The position numbers and the translations under genes were made by a program. Shown here in pieces: positions 19,196 to 28,805 of a stretch of DNA of 64,000 bases (positions within the stretch are counted from its first letter, which is position 1; the number at the start of each line of letters is the position of its first letter). Location: the NCBI GenBank assembly GCA_905221605.1, contig CAJNDS010002379.1, forward strand, positions 627,501 to 691,500, written 5' to 3'. The stretch is from Symbiodinium natans (Eukaryota > Sar > Dinophyceae > Suessiales > Symbiodiniaceae). Below the pieces are notes generated by a model, which did no database searches, was not told the DNA's origin, and worked only from the letters and a program-made list of their open reading frames with translations.

Positions 19196-19543
19196 CTGGG
19201 CGGGCGGAGGGTTTCGGGGTTTGCACCCTACACCCCTGGAGACCCTAGCCTGTAACCCCAAAAATCATACACCCTAAGCGCCTGTGCCCTATAAACAGAA
19301 AACCCTAAACTCTAAACCCTAAGCCCTAAACCCTAACCCGGAACCCTAACATTTCGGTTGATGTAGGGTACAGGATTTAGGTTTTGCCTTTTTTTGTGAG
19401 GGAGCCAGGGCTCAGGCTGTGCAGCACTGATTTGAGGGCCTAAAACTCCTAAGCCCCCGAAACCTAAACTCGAAATGCCGTAAGCCCTGAGTCTGACTCC
19501 CACTGCACACCCTACTACCCTAAACCAACCCTGAACCCTTAAA

Positions 19544-19630
19544 CCCGTAAACCCTTATAAAACCCTTACACCCTTACACCCTTAAACCCTTAAACCCCTT
19601 AAACCCTCAAACCCTTAAACCCTCAAACCT
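19544..19630 (-). repeat. CCCTTAAA octamer array
   Basis: About ten CCCTTAAA/CCCTTACA/CCCTCAAA units. The same octamer variant recurs at 43030-43140. Confidence 0.9.
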
Positions 19631-19715
19631 TTAAACCCCTAAACCCTAAACCCTAAACCCTAGCCCTAAACCCAAAACCCTAAACCCTACACCCTAAACC
19701 CTAGAAGAGGCCTCC

Positions 19716-19768
19716 CAGTCGCCCAGGAAGTCGCCAGCACGGTGGACGTGAAACTCGCCGCCTGCATG
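19716..19768 (-). CDS. candidate exon
   Basis: ATGCAG then a frame reading GGEFHVHRAGDFLGDWEAS on the minus strand. Short, bounded by a C-run complement upstream in gene sense and CCCTAAA downstream. Product unknown. Confidence 0.35.
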
Positions 19769-19842
19769 GGGGGGGGGGGGGAGTTAGGGTTTAGGGTTTA
19801 GGGTTTAGGGTTTAGGGTGTAGGTTTCTGTTTCTTCCGGCTG

Positions 19843-19938
19843 GCTCTTAGTAGGGAATGAGGGGAATTTTGGGTACCCTGGATGATCCCTTTAAAAGGGT
19901 ATTGTAGGGCTCTAGTTCCCTCATTCCCTACTAAGAGC
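19843..19938. mobile_element. hairpin element, family F copy 1
   Basis: GCTCTTAGTAGGGAATGAGG on the left and CCCTCATTCCCTACTAAGAGC on the right, near-perfect inverted repeats of about 20 bp. The interior has CCCTTTAAAAGGGT. Confidence 0.78.
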
Positions 19939-20052
19939 TTGGGGCTCTTATGGGTCGGGGTTTGGGAGGGGTTTCAAGGGAGGGAGTTCCCAAGATGCTG
20001 AGAGCCCTGGGCCAAAAAAGGTTAACCTTTCAATTACGATAGGATTATATCA

Positions 20053-20155
20053 AACCCTAAACCCTAAACCCTAAACCCTAAACCCTAAACCCTAAACCCT
20101 AACCCTAAACCCTAAACCCTAAACCCTAAACCCTAAACCCTAAACCCTAAACCCT
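20053..20155 (-). repeat. CCCTAAA array
   Basis: About 14-15 heptamers with one 6-base unit. Confidence 0.96.
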
Positions 20156-20194
20156 ATGCCACCGACGTTTACCTTACACAAGGTGCCCTCCCCT

Positions 20195-20264
20195 AGACCC
20201 AGGAGCCACCTAGGGGGGCTTGTAAAGGAACCCTAAAACCTAAAACAAGGAAAACTCTGGGCCC
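20195..20264. mobile_element. MITE-like element, family A copy 3, short
   Basis: Starts AGACCCAGGAGCCACCTAGG and ends at AACTCTGGGCCCT. The middle is deleted relative to copy 1. Family U copy 2 starts within about 10 bp. Confidence 0.6.
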
Positions 20265-20271
20265 TCCTGTA

Positions 20272-20352
20272 GGGGCCTAAAATTAGAATAGCGTTCTGGG
20301 GTGTTATTATAGTATACTTATAAAGGCACCCTAAGGGAATACTATTCGGACC
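20272..20352. mobile_element. interspersed repeat, family U copy 2
   Basis: Matches 13908-13992 in order: GGGGCC, GTTCTGGGGTGTTATTATAG, TATAAAGG, CACCCTAAGGGAATACTA, TTCCGACC. Confidence 0.55.
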
Positions 20353-20459
20353 ATTCCGACCCCGATATTAGTCCCCCCCCCACCCCGCGCGCCGCTGCGA
20401 AACTGCACCACCAGTGGGACAAGCAAACGGCTCCCATCCTGAAAAGATTTGGGCCTAAG

Positions 20460-20640
20460 GGCGGGTTGGGGGTTGGGGGTTGGGGGTTGGGGGCTGGGGT
20501 TCGGGGTTGGGGGTTGGGGGTTTGGGGTTTGGGGTTCGGGGCTTGGGGTTTGGGGCTTGGGGTTAGGGGTTTGGGGTTCGGGGTTTGGGGTTTGGGGCTT
20601 GGGGTTAGGGGTTTGGGGTTTGGGGCTTTGGGGTTGGGGC
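20460..20640 (+). repeat. G-rich GGGTTGGGG / TTTGGGG satellite
   Basis: About 180 bp of alternating GGGGTT and GGGGTTT units with few A residues on the plus strand. Both strands have long frames, but they translate only the repeat. Strong G-quadruplex-type composition. Confidence 0.92.
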
Positions 20641-20644
20641 TTCT

Positions 20645-20770
20645 AGACCCACGAGTCACCTAGGAATGAAAAGGGTGCCCTTTTTGGTTTAAAGGGGCTT
20701 ACAAGGTAACCTAAACCCTAAACCCTCAACCCTAAACCCTAAAAGGAATGAGGGCCTGCTCTGGGTCCTA
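20645..20770. mobile_element. MITE-like element, family A copy 4 with internal repeat block
   Basis: Ends AGACCCACGAGTCACCTAGG and GGGCCTGCTCTGGGTCCTAG. About 30 bp of CCCTAAA-type sequence sits between GGTAAC and AAAAGGAATG, where copy 1 has only ACCCTTA. Confidence 0.78.
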
Positions 20771-21094
20771 GGCTACAGCCCCAAACCCGAACCCTCAAGC
20801 CTAATCCACGCCAAGATTGTACGCAGTCGACATCTAGGATGCTTTTAAGGGACAATGAACAGTGTGTAAGCTCAACGAACTAGAAGACTCATCTGTCACC
20901 CAAGGACAGCCAACTTCCTTCAGGATTTGGGAGCGACCCCTTGAACCTTTACACCCCTTAACATCCCTCAGCACGAAGCCCCTAAACTCACTAAGCTCCC
21001 TCAACCCCCTAAATCCCTACTGGACTCCCTAAACGCCTACTAAGCTCCCTAAACCCTCAACCCTAAACCCCTCAACTCCCTGCACCCTGAAACC

Positions 21095-21185
21095 CTAAAC
21101 GACCACTATACTCTTCTTCCGGGTGTCCGTGGCCCAGCGCAGCGGCATGAAACTTCCGAGGGTCCTTTTGGAGTTGATGAGGCTT
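21095..21185 (-). CDS. candidate exon
   Basis: The minus-strand frame reads LINSKRTLGSFMPLRWATDT then RKKS. Basic, globular-looking. Product unknown. Confidence 0.36.
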
Positions 21186-21240
21186 TAGGGCTTAGGGTTT
21201 AGGGTTCAGGGGCCACAAAACCGCAAGACCCGACTTGGGT

Positions 21241-21297
21241 TGTTCCCCCTTACTCGAACAGCCCCCTTCTGGACTATAACTGTTAGTATAAGGGGGT
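21241..21297. mobile_element. short hairpin related to family L
   Basis: TGTTCCCCCTTACTCGAACAG faces CTGTTAGTATAAGGGGG: the two family L termini brought together with about 20 bp between them, a minimal derivative. Confidence 0.6.
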
Positions 21298-21386
21298 TTA
21301 GGGTTTAGGGTTTAGGGTTTAGGGTTTAGGGTTTAGGGTCTAAACCCCAAACCCTAAAGCCCGAGAAGGCTGGAAAAAGGGGCAAG

Positions 21387-21458
21387 TCAGGAACTGCAGA
21401 AGACTGAGCTTCCAGGCCGTCCGATATCGATATTCATAACCCACCAGGTGTCCTTCAG
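21387..21458 (-). CDS. candidate exon, 3' part of which is duplicated
   Basis: The minus-strand frame reads LKDTWWVMNIDIGRPGSSVF and ends with TGA at 21387-21389. The start (21435-21460) is repeated imperfectly at 21561-21586, on the other side of a pure TTTAGGG array. Product unknown. Confidence 0.36.
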   Translation of the reverse strand: MKDTWWVMNIDIGRPGSSVFCSS

Positions 21459-21464
21459 GGCTGG

Positions 21465-21557
21465 GTTTAGGGTTTAGGGTTTAGGGTTTAGGGTTTAGGG
21501 TTTAGGGTTTAGGGTTTAGGGTTTAGGGTTTAGGGTTTAGGGTTTAGGGTTTAGGGT
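21465..21557 (+). repeat. pure TTTAGGG array flanked by a direct duplication
   Basis: About 13 perfect heptamers. On each side lies a copy of ATAACCCAmCAGGTGTCCTTC (21436-21456 and 21562-21582). Confidence 0.96.
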
Positions 21558-22159
21558 TATGATAACCCAACAGGTGTCCTTCACAGCAACTGGGTTTGTA
21601 GGGCTTGTAAGGTTTAGAGGGTTTGGGGTCTAGGGTCTAGGATTGAGGAATTATGGGGTTTACAGGGGTTGTAGGGATTGTAGGGTTGATAGGGTTTAGA
21701 GGGTTTGTAGGGTCTTTTGGGGGCTTAAATAGGTTTAACAGGGTTGCAAGGGTTTATAGTGTTCGACAGGGTTGGGATACTTTGGGCCTTGTGGCCCTTC
21801 CAGGTTCAGTTGCTTCTTTTTTTGGTTTGGGGAGGCGGGGGTTGGGGGAGGAGGGGCGGTCCAGGGTGCATAGTTAGGGTTTGGGGTTTAGGGTTTAGGG
21901 TTTAGGGTTTAGGGTTTAGGGTTTACGGAACCTACTATGCTATACCATACTGCACGGCACTGTGCGCTAGGGCACGGCTTAGATCTGCGTTCGCGGAGTG
22001 TTTTGTGTAAGCCAAACCCTAAACCCTAAACCCTCAACCCTAAACCCTAAACCCTAAACCCTAAACCCTAGTAGTTGCTGATTCTGGTGAGCTCCGTTGT
22101 CTACCTAAACCCTCACACCCTTTAACCCTAGAACCCTTACACCCTTACAGTAACCCCAA

Positions 22160-22248
22160 ACCCCAACCCCAAACCCCAAACCCTAAACCCTAAACCCCAA
22201 ACCCTAAACCCTAAACCCCAAACCCTAAACCCCAAACCCTAAACCCCA
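22160..22248 (-). repeat. CCCTAAA/CCCCAAA alternating array
   Basis: Heptamers with third-position A/C substitutions in a partly regular alternation. Confidence 0.92.
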
Positions 22249-22324
22249 AGACGCCACCTCTAAGGCTGGCGGCGGCAGCGCCGTTGCGGCCGTAGGCGGC
22301 GGTTCGGCCGCAGGGCCTGCAAAG

Positions 22325-22445
22325 CGACTGCGTTGGGCTGCTGGCGAGGGTTTAGGGTTTAGGGCTTAGGGTTTAGGGTTTAGGGTTTAGGGTTTAAGGT
22401 TTAGGGTTTAGGGTTTAGGGTTTAGGGTTTAGGGCTTAGGGTTGA
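22325..22445 (+). repeat. TTTAGGG array with variants
   Basis: About 16 units including CTTAGGG and TTTAAGG variants. Confidence 0.93.
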
Positions 22446-22842
22446 GGGCTCAGGGTTTCGGGTTTGGGGCTTTGTGGTTATGATTCCGTTTTGGGGGTTT
22501 TGAAGCTTCTGCCTGAATTTCAAGGTCTCGGGCATTTAGATGTATTTCGCATTTAGGGTTAGGGTCTTTTGACAGGGTTTAGGTCTTTCAGGATTGCTCG
22601 GGTTCTGTCGGGCGTTTTGGGCTTTGCGGTAATTTAGGGCAGAATGCGTCTGCACATGTGGGGTCTCCGAAATTTCAGGTAGGTTTTGGAAGGGAGAGGA
22701 GGAAGGGGAATCCTACAATGAGGCTCTTGTAGTTTGGGATTCGGGGGATCCCCCCGCCACGCGATTTGTAGAGGATCTTTAAAACGGGTTCCCCAAACCC
22801 AAGGGTACAACCTTAGGGGTCCGAGGTAGCGTCCCATGTGGT

Positions 22843-22985
22843 GTACTTGGAGGTTCATGGTACTTTTTAACCCAATTATATCTGTACTTCAAAAACTGTA
22901 CTTAAAACTTATAACTTACACTAAAGGGCTTATAAGGGTTATAAGCGCAGACAGAAGTGGTTCATAAGTACCAGGGAACCTCCCA
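22843..22985. mobile_element. MITE-like element, family D copy 1
   Basis: Left GTACTTGGAGGTTCATGGTAC, right GTACCAGGGAACCTCCCAG, imperfect inverted repeats of about 20 bp. AT-richer interior with GGGCTTATAAGGGTTATAAG. Confidence 0.72.
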
Positions 22986-23089
22986 GTCAGGCTCAGGGCT
23001 TCGTATGTCTTCATGCAGAGCCAGCAGCCCTTCTGTGTGACCCTGGGCGTGGCGAAGGTGGCCAAGAGCGGCAGGGCCTCTGTGTAGGG
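22986..23089 (-). CDS. candidate exon directly upstream of a MITE
   Basis: After CTCAG (23090-23094) a minus-strand frame reads PYTEALPLLATFATPRVTQK, then GCWLCMKTYEALSLTG with a CxxC pair, and runs into the family D element. A second minus-strand frame is also open. Product unknown. Confidence 0.35.
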
Positions 23090-23637
23090 CTGAGATGGGT
23101 GGCGGTTTAGGGCTTAGGGTTTAGGGTTCAGGGCTTAGGGTTTAGGGACTGAGGGTCTAGGAGTGCCGTGTTTCAGGAAAAGGCTTTTGAGCAGGTTTCT
23201 CGAGTGTATCCCAGGATGCCAAAGGGGTCAGGGTGGCAGGGTTTACTAGTTCATGGTTGGGATAGCATTAAGCATTTGAGTTTCTATTCCTTATTGAGTT
23301 TAAGTACCCTGAAACATGACAAAGTTTTGAGGGTTTGGTGGGTCTAGGTCTGGGGGGTTTGGGCTCAGGGTTTAGGGTTTGGTGGATTACGTTTGGGGGT
23401 TTAGAGTCTTAGGGCTCATATGGGGCTTTAGGGGCTTGGTAATTTGGGACTAGTGATTTAAGGGTTGAGGGCAGTTCAGGGTTTGGGGCTTTCGGGTGTG
23501 GGGTTCAGGATTGCGGGCGTCCGGTGCCCGAAGAACGGGAGAACAGTAAAGACAGCTTCCCTAAACCCTAAACCCTAAACCCTAAACCCCTAAAACCCTA
23601 AAACCCTTAAACCCTAAACCCTAAACCCTAAACCCCC

Positions 23638-23714
23638 CGACACGTAAAGCCGCGGAGGGGCCGCGAGCACGACGGGAAGAAGGAGGCGGCGGCGCTTCAT
23701 GGCGACAGCCATGC
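23638..23714 (-). CDS. candidate first exon, signal-like N-terminus
   Basis: An ATG at 23710-23712 opens a minus-strand frame reading MAVAMKRRRLLLPVVLAAPP: a basic n-region followed by a hydrophobic core and small residues, the shape of a signal peptide. It runs into CCCTAAA repeat after about 25 codons. Product unknown. Confidence 0.36.
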
Positions 23715-24436
23715 CAAAGAGGGAGAGGGCGAGTTAGCCCTCAACCCAAAACCCTAAATCCTAAACCCCCAATACCACGAAATTCAGAAATACACCTTGG
23801 CAAGGCAAGGCCCTCTTAGTTATAAGCAGAGGTTTTAGGGTTTGGGTTTAGGGTTTAGCTATAACAGGGCCCTATCTGGGTCTTCACCCCTTTTGTGCTG
23901 GTTGCTGGCTTAGAGATCTGAGACTCGGGAGAGGGGTTGAATGAGGAAAGGTTGGGCTTGGCAAGGTCTAGGGTCTAGGGTTTAGGGTTTAGGGTTCAGA
24001 GCTATGAGAGTTTTTCGCAATTGCAAGGTTCTGGGTGCTTGAAGCTTTGAAATTGGGAAATTGGGCCTCATGGCTCTTACCACCTTCGCTTGCAGAATGG
24101 CGGGCTGCAACCCAACATACCCTTTAAGCCCTTAGACCCCCTAAACCCTAAACCCTAAACCCTAAACCCTAAACACTCACTAAACACTAAACCCTAAACC
24201 CTAACACCTAAACCCTAAATCCTAAATCCTAAACTAGGCATCCCAGCACCTCAAGGGGACCTGCCTGAAACGCTACGGCCGATACAGCCTCAAACCCCGA
24301 ACACCTGAAGTCCTGAAGCATCCCTTTTCTATACTGAACTTGGAACCCCGGCAAAAATTATAATTTTTGCTGTTTCATAGTACCCCAAAATTAAAAGCTA
24401 TTTCCAATTATCCCTAAGTTTTAGCAAGTTGCTGAG

Positions 24437-24555
24437 TCCCTGGGCAAATAAGGTCAACCTTTCAACTATGGTAATGGGGAGTATATGCATATATATATAT
24501 ATATAGAGACCCCCAAAAGGAGAAAGGTTACCTTCTTAGATACTAAGCTTCCCTA
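24437..24555. mobile_element. inverted-repeat element, family K copy 2 with AT tract
   Basis: GTCAACCTTTCAACTA faces AGAAAGGTTACCTTCTTAG, with a (TA)n tract at 24485-24505 in the middle. Confidence 0.5.
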
Positions 24556-24651
24556 TTTTTTAGCCACGAAGCCAGAACCCTCGACGAAACCCGAAACGCG
24601 AACTAATCAGCCGCTACCAACCCTGGTCCAGAGGCCGTAGGGTTTAGGGTT

Positions 24652-24768
24652 TAGGGCCATCAGCGATCATAAGCAACTTTAAACCTGAACCATTTGCCTG
24701 GGCAAGATTTTGTGACCCAGTCCTCACTCCCTCTACACTCCTCACAGGTTTTTCAAGGAAAGAATCCT
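24652..24768 (-). CDS. candidate exon, about 35 codons
   Basis: The minus-strand frame contains FLEKPVRSVEGVRTGSQNLA and then QANGSGLKLLMIADG. Soluble composition. No family recognised. Confidence 0.36.
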
Positions 24769-24844
24769 AAACCCTGTGTATAGAGGAACCCCCTACCCTA
24801 TTGAAAACAACAGGAGATGCGGAATCCTACACCCTAAACCCGAA

Positions 24845-25022
24845 ACCCAGCCCTAAACCCTAAACCCTAAACCCTAAACCCTAAACCCTAAACCCTAAAC
24901 CCTAAACGAAACCCTAAACCCTAAACCCTAAACCCTAAACCCTAAACCCTAAACCCTAAACCCTAAACCCTAAACCCTAAACCCTAAACCCTAAACCCTA
25001 AACCCTAAACCCTAAACCCTAG
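24845..25022 (-). repeat. CCCTAAA array, about 178 bp
   Basis: About 25 heptamers with one ACGAAA break near 24906. Confidence 0.97.
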
Positions 25023-25031
25023 CCCTAAACC

Positions 25032-25118
25032 CTATTCAAGCCCCAAGCTCTTTCCTTGGCGCGCCATGGAGTGCACGTCTCTGGGCATCTTTCCCCAAGG
25101 GTCCAGGTACCGAAGCAG
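25032..25118 (-). CDS. candidate exon
   Basis: The minus-strand frame reads LLRYLDPWGKMPRDVHSMAR then QGKSLGLE and a TAG inside the repeat. Sits between CCCTAAA (left) and TTTAGGG (right). Product unknown. Confidence 0.36.
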   Translation of the reverse strand: MLRYLDPWGKMPRDVHSMARQGKSLGLE

Positions 25119-25631
25119 GGTTTAGGGTTTAGGGTTTAGGGTTTAGGGTTTAGGGTTTAGGGCTAGTTACTAGTTTAGGTTTAGGGTTTAGGGTTTAGGG
25201 TTTAGGGTTAGTTACTGGTTTAAGGTTTTGGGTGCAAGAGTTCAGGGTTTGGGATTTAGAGTTTAGGGTTTAGGAGTTCACCTCCGAAGAAACTTGAAAA
25301 CTGAACGGGTTTAGGGTTTAGGGATCAGGGTTATGTGATTCACCAACAAAAGGGCACTTCAAACTGGGCATCTGAGCCCAGGAATGGCGTAACCTAATTG
25401 CTTGAGAACCACCCCCCCAAAAAACCACAAAACATTCCTCCTTATAAGGGCAATATAGGAACTAAACCCTAGACCCTAGACCGACCCTAAACCCTCAAAC
25501 CTTAAACCGCAAAACCCTAAACCCTAAACCCTAAACTCCAAAACCCTAAGCAAATAGAAGTTCAGGGCTCCCTTAGACCCTAGCCCCGCGTGCAAACCCT
25601 TAGCCGCACTTCGTGAAAACCACCCAAACCC

Positions 25632-25795
25632 AGACCCAAGAGTAGCCTAGGAATAAACCGGGTTTAGGGTTTAGGGTTTAGGGTTTCGGGTTTCGGGTGA
25701 GTAACCTAGGAATAAAAAACGGTGCCCTTTCTTGCTTAAATGGGCCTGTAAGGGAACCTCAACTCCGAAAAAGGAAAAAGGGCCTACTCTGGTCC
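25632..25795. mobile_element. MITE-like element, family A copy 5, interrupted by a telomere-like block
   Basis: The left terminus occurs twice: GAGTAGCCTAGGAATAAA at 25640-25657 and GAGTAACCTAGGAATAAA at 25699-25716. Between them lie about 40 bp of TTTAGGG/TTTCGGG repeat. The right end is GGGCCTACTCTGGTCC. Confidence 0.8.
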
Positions 25796-26099
25796 CTAAA
25801 CCCTAATCCCTAATCCCTAAACCCTAAAACCTAAACCCCACACCCCAAACCCTAAACCTTACTAAGTCAAAAGGGCTTCCAAGTAAAGGTACCCAGAGCC
25901 CTCGGGCCCTTTGGGGAATATCGGTTTTGGGAGGCTGGTCGCGGCCCGGCTTTGCGTGGTTTAGGGTTTAGGGTTTAGGGTTTAGGGTTTCGGGTGTGTA
26001 GGGTTTAGGGTCTTGATTTATAGCGTAGCTTGGACCTCTCAGAGGCTCAAAGTGGAGATGCTAGTGTCTAAGTCAGCTTACTTAGGCCGGAGAACCCCT

Positions 26100-26168
26100 C
26101 CCTTAGGGTTTAGGGTTTAGGGTTTAGGGTTTAGGGTTTAGGGTTTAGGGTTTAGGGTTTAGGGTTTA
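26100..26168 (+). repeat. TTTAGGG array
   Basis: About ten heptamers, the last TTTAGCG. Confidence 0.95.
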
Positions 26169-26191
26169 GCGTTATGATGTGACCTGCTTAC

Positions 26192-26244
26192 CCTGAGCGT
26201 CGGGGCGACACCTTTTCCGAACAACTCTCAAACCAAAATGTGGG
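26192..26244 (-). CDS. candidate exon with GTAAGC donor
   Basis: The minus-strand frame contains FWFESCSEKVSPRRS and is followed directly by GTAAGC (complement at 26186-26191). 53 nt. Product unknown. Confidence 0.36.
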
Positions 26245-26502
26245 CTTAGTGATTAGTGGGTGTCGGGTTTAGGGTGTTCAGGGTTTTTAGGGTGTTTGGG
26301 GATTTTAGGGTTTTTCGGGATTTCAGGGTTTTTAGGGTTCTTAGGTTTTTTTGGGATTTTAGGGTTTAGGGTTTCGGGTTTCGGATTTCGAATTTCGGGT
26401 TTCGTGGCGCTCGGTGTGGGACTGGCCAGGCGCGAGTCGGACGGCGACTTTGCTACAGCAGCTGGTGGATAAATCATTGGGGGGGGGGGGGGGGTGGTGG
26501 GG

Positions 26503-26636
26503 TTCAGGGTTCAGGGTTCAGGGTTCAGGGTTCAGGGTTCAGGGTTCAGGGTTCAGGGTTCAGGGTTCAGGGTTCAGGGTTCAGGGTTCAGGGTTCAGGG
26601 TTCAGGGTTCAGGGTTCAGGGTTCAGGGTTCAGGGT
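26503..26636 (+). repeat. pure TTCAGGG variant array
   Basis: About 19 consecutive TTCAGGG heptamers, then an immediate switch to TTTAGGG (26634-26757). The homogeneity of the variant shows local amplification rather than independent point mutations. A G tract precedes it (26479-26494). Confidence 0.97.
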
Positions 26637-26862
26637 TTAGGGTTTAGGGTTTAGGGTTTAGTTTAGGGTTAGGGTTTAGGGTTTAGGGTTTAGGGTTTAG
26701 GGTTTAGGGTTTAGGGTTTAGGGTTTCGGGTTTAGGGTTTAGGGTTTAGGGTGATAAGGGCTTGGAGTTCTAAACCACGCTAAACAACACCTGAAGGTGA
26801 GTTCGGATTTGGGGAAGAGGGTCCGGAGAATGAATATTCAAGGGAGTCAGACTCAGACTCTG

Positions 26863-26889
26863 AGGGGGGGGGGGGGGGGGGGGGGGGGG
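26863..26889. repeat. homopolymer G, about 27
   Basis: Uninterrupted G run between unique sequence blocks. Confidence 0.88.
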
Positions 26890-27560
26890 TAGTTGCATGG
26901 TCCCTTCAAAGGGTCCAATGGGTTTAGGCTCGAGTTTAGGGTTTAGGGTTTAGGGTTTAGGGTTTAGGGTTCAGGGTTTAGTGTTTAGGGTCTAATCAAG
27001 TACCTTGAACCCCACACGTAGCCGAAAGTATGGCTACCTGACTTTTAACCCACTTACTTAGTCCCCTGATCCTTGAAAGTACGAGACCTGAACCCAGGAG
27101 CTAGCAGCTTATACCTTCAGACGCCGTTTTTGGGGTAGCTTTGGGGTTCAGGGTTTAGGGTTTAAGATTAGGGTTTAGGGGACTTAGGGCTTGTTTAAGA
27201 GTAGGGTTTAGGGGAATTAGGGCTTTAGGGTTCGAAAGAACGCTCTTTGAATGTGGCTTGCTTTGGGGGTGCCCCGCGAAGCCCTAAATAAAGTACGCTT
27301 CGCCCCGAAACACCGCAGACCACTGCAGCACCAACCCCAAACCCCACGTCTTGAAACCCTGTGCCCTAGAAACCCTAAGCTAAAGCCTCGAGAAAACGCG
27401 GACGAAGACACGCGGAAACGCACAACTGACTGTTTCAGGGTGGCTTCGATTCTGCTTTCTGAAAGCTTATGGGTGTAGAGGGTTCAGTCAGGGTCTAGGG
27501 GCTAGGGCCCCGGGACTGTTTTTTGGAAAACAAGGTTGCAAACACTATATTGCCATTGGT

Positions 27561-27680
27561 GAGGGTTTAGGGTTTAGGGTTTAGGGTTTAGGGTTTAGGG
27601 TTTAGGGTTTAGGGTTTAGGGTTTAGGGTTTAGGGTTTAGGGTGTAGGGTTTAGGGTTTTGGGTTTTGGGTTTAGGGTTT
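27561..27680 (+). repeat. TTTAGGG array
   Basis: About 16 heptamers with TTTTGGG variants at the right end. Confidence 0.95.
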
Positions 27681-27681
27681 A

Positions 27682-27790
27682 AAGATGTTACTCGCACCAA
27701 CTGCGCAGCTCTAAAAATGGCAGAGGGAGGCAGGTGCAGTAGCAGGGAGTGTCCGCAGGCAGCCAGGAAACTGGCGGCGGACACTTCAGC
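27682..27790 (-). CDS. candidate exon, about 36 codons
   Basis: The minus-strand frame reads VAEVSAASFLAACGHSLLLH then LPPSAIFRAAQLVR before a GTAACA. Hydrophobic, possibly membrane-associated. The plus strand is also open (DVTRTNCAALKMAEGG), so strand is uncertain. Confidence 0.28.
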
Positions 27791-27793
27791 AAC

Positions 27794-27947
27794 AAGACCC
27801 AAGAGTAACCTAGGTGCCGCTCTTGCAAGGGGCTTATAAGGGGACCGAAACCCTGAACCCTGAACCCTGAACCCTAAACCCTAAACTTAAACCCTAAACC
27901 CTAACCCCTAAACCCTAAACCAACAAGGGCCTACTCTGGGTCCTAGG
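27794..27947. mobile_element. MITE-like element, family A copy 6 with internal repeat block
   Basis: Ends AGACCCAAGAGTAACCTAGG and GGGCCTACTCTGGGTCCTAG. Roughly 70 bp of CCCTGAA/CCCTAAA repeat lies inside at the same relative position as in copy 4. Confidence 0.8.
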
Positions 27948-28054
27948 CAAAGCAGCTGCCCTGCCAGTGCAAAGTACAGGCTCTGCAGACATCGCTTTCC
28001 TGCCGCCATTGAACGAAAGCTCCATACCTACACCCCCACAGCTTAGGGTTTGGG

Positions 28055-28120
28055 GTTTAGGGTTTAGGGTTTAGGGTTTAGGGTTTAGGGTTTAGGGTTT
28101 AGGGTTTAGGGTTTAGAAGA
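28055..28120 (+). repeat. TTTAGGG array
   Basis: About nine perfect heptamers. Confidence 0.95.
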
Positions 28121-28467
28121 TTAGGGCCCTCTGCTGGGTTTGGGGCATTTACTGTTGAAAGTTCAACCCATAGTGCCCCAACCCGCTGAACGAATCTGAC
28201 ATGTTTGACTCATGTTTGGAGCGGAAAGGAGGAGGGGGGGGGGGGGGACGTGGCAAAGCGCAAGAATCGGAGAAAGAAACGTTTCTGCAACGGAACAGGG
28301 CTTGCCCTAAATCCGAACCTTAAACCCTAAACCCTGCCCCTAACCTAGCTCTCCATTCCCCTCTTGAAAAACGAAGCCCTGATCTGCGAGTCTAGGGTTT
28401 CGGGCAAACAATACAGGCTTCGACTCAGCGATTTCGCATCTAACGGATATCCCTCTAAGGGTCTAAG

Positions 28468-28565
28468 GGTCCATGTACCTATATAGTATATACTTGGGCC
28501 TTAAAGGGGTTCCCTAATATGGTAGCTTTAGGGCCCAAGTATATACCATAGAGGTACATGGGCCC
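28468..28565. mobile_element. hairpin element, family G copy 1
   Basis: GGGTCCATGTACCTATATAG and TATATACTTGGGCC on the left face GGCCCAAGTATATAC and TAGAGGTACATGGGCCC on the right: about 34 bp of inverted repeat with few mismatches. A damaged relative lies at 46053-46122. Confidence 0.8.
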
Positions 28566-28805
28566 TGCTTGTCCGAGCTTGTTGATAACTAGCTGCTTCC
28601 GAAGCGGGCGGCAAACCCTAAAAATCTCACAACACCCCGCCGAGGAGCGCAGGAACGCAGTCGTGGCAAAATACACGGGTATCTACTCGAGCTGTGAATT
28701 GCCCTGGCTTTCTGGGGGTCGGCAATGCCATGGAGCTGCTTGGGTTTCGGGCGCAAAGTTTGGATGCATTTTGAGATGCCTTTTCGTTGGCAGAACCCCG
28801 GATGT
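28566..28805 (+). CDS. possible coding island, plus strand
   Basis: A plus-strand frame is open through about 240 bp of unique sequence, with GRQTLKISQHPAEERRNAVV and AKYTGIYSSCELPWLSGG. It starts inside a hairpin element, so the true start is not visible. No family recognised. Confidence 0.25.

Noticed and set aside
20342-20663. Frames on both strands reading WGLGVGGWG or PNPKPLTPSPKPQ
   Set aside because: Translation of the GGGGTT satellite on either strand.
26253-26650. Long frames reading FRVQGSG or NPKNPEIPKNP repeats
   Set aside because: They are translations of TTCAGGG/TTTAGGG-type repeat and are open only because the heptamer repeat lacks stops in some frames.
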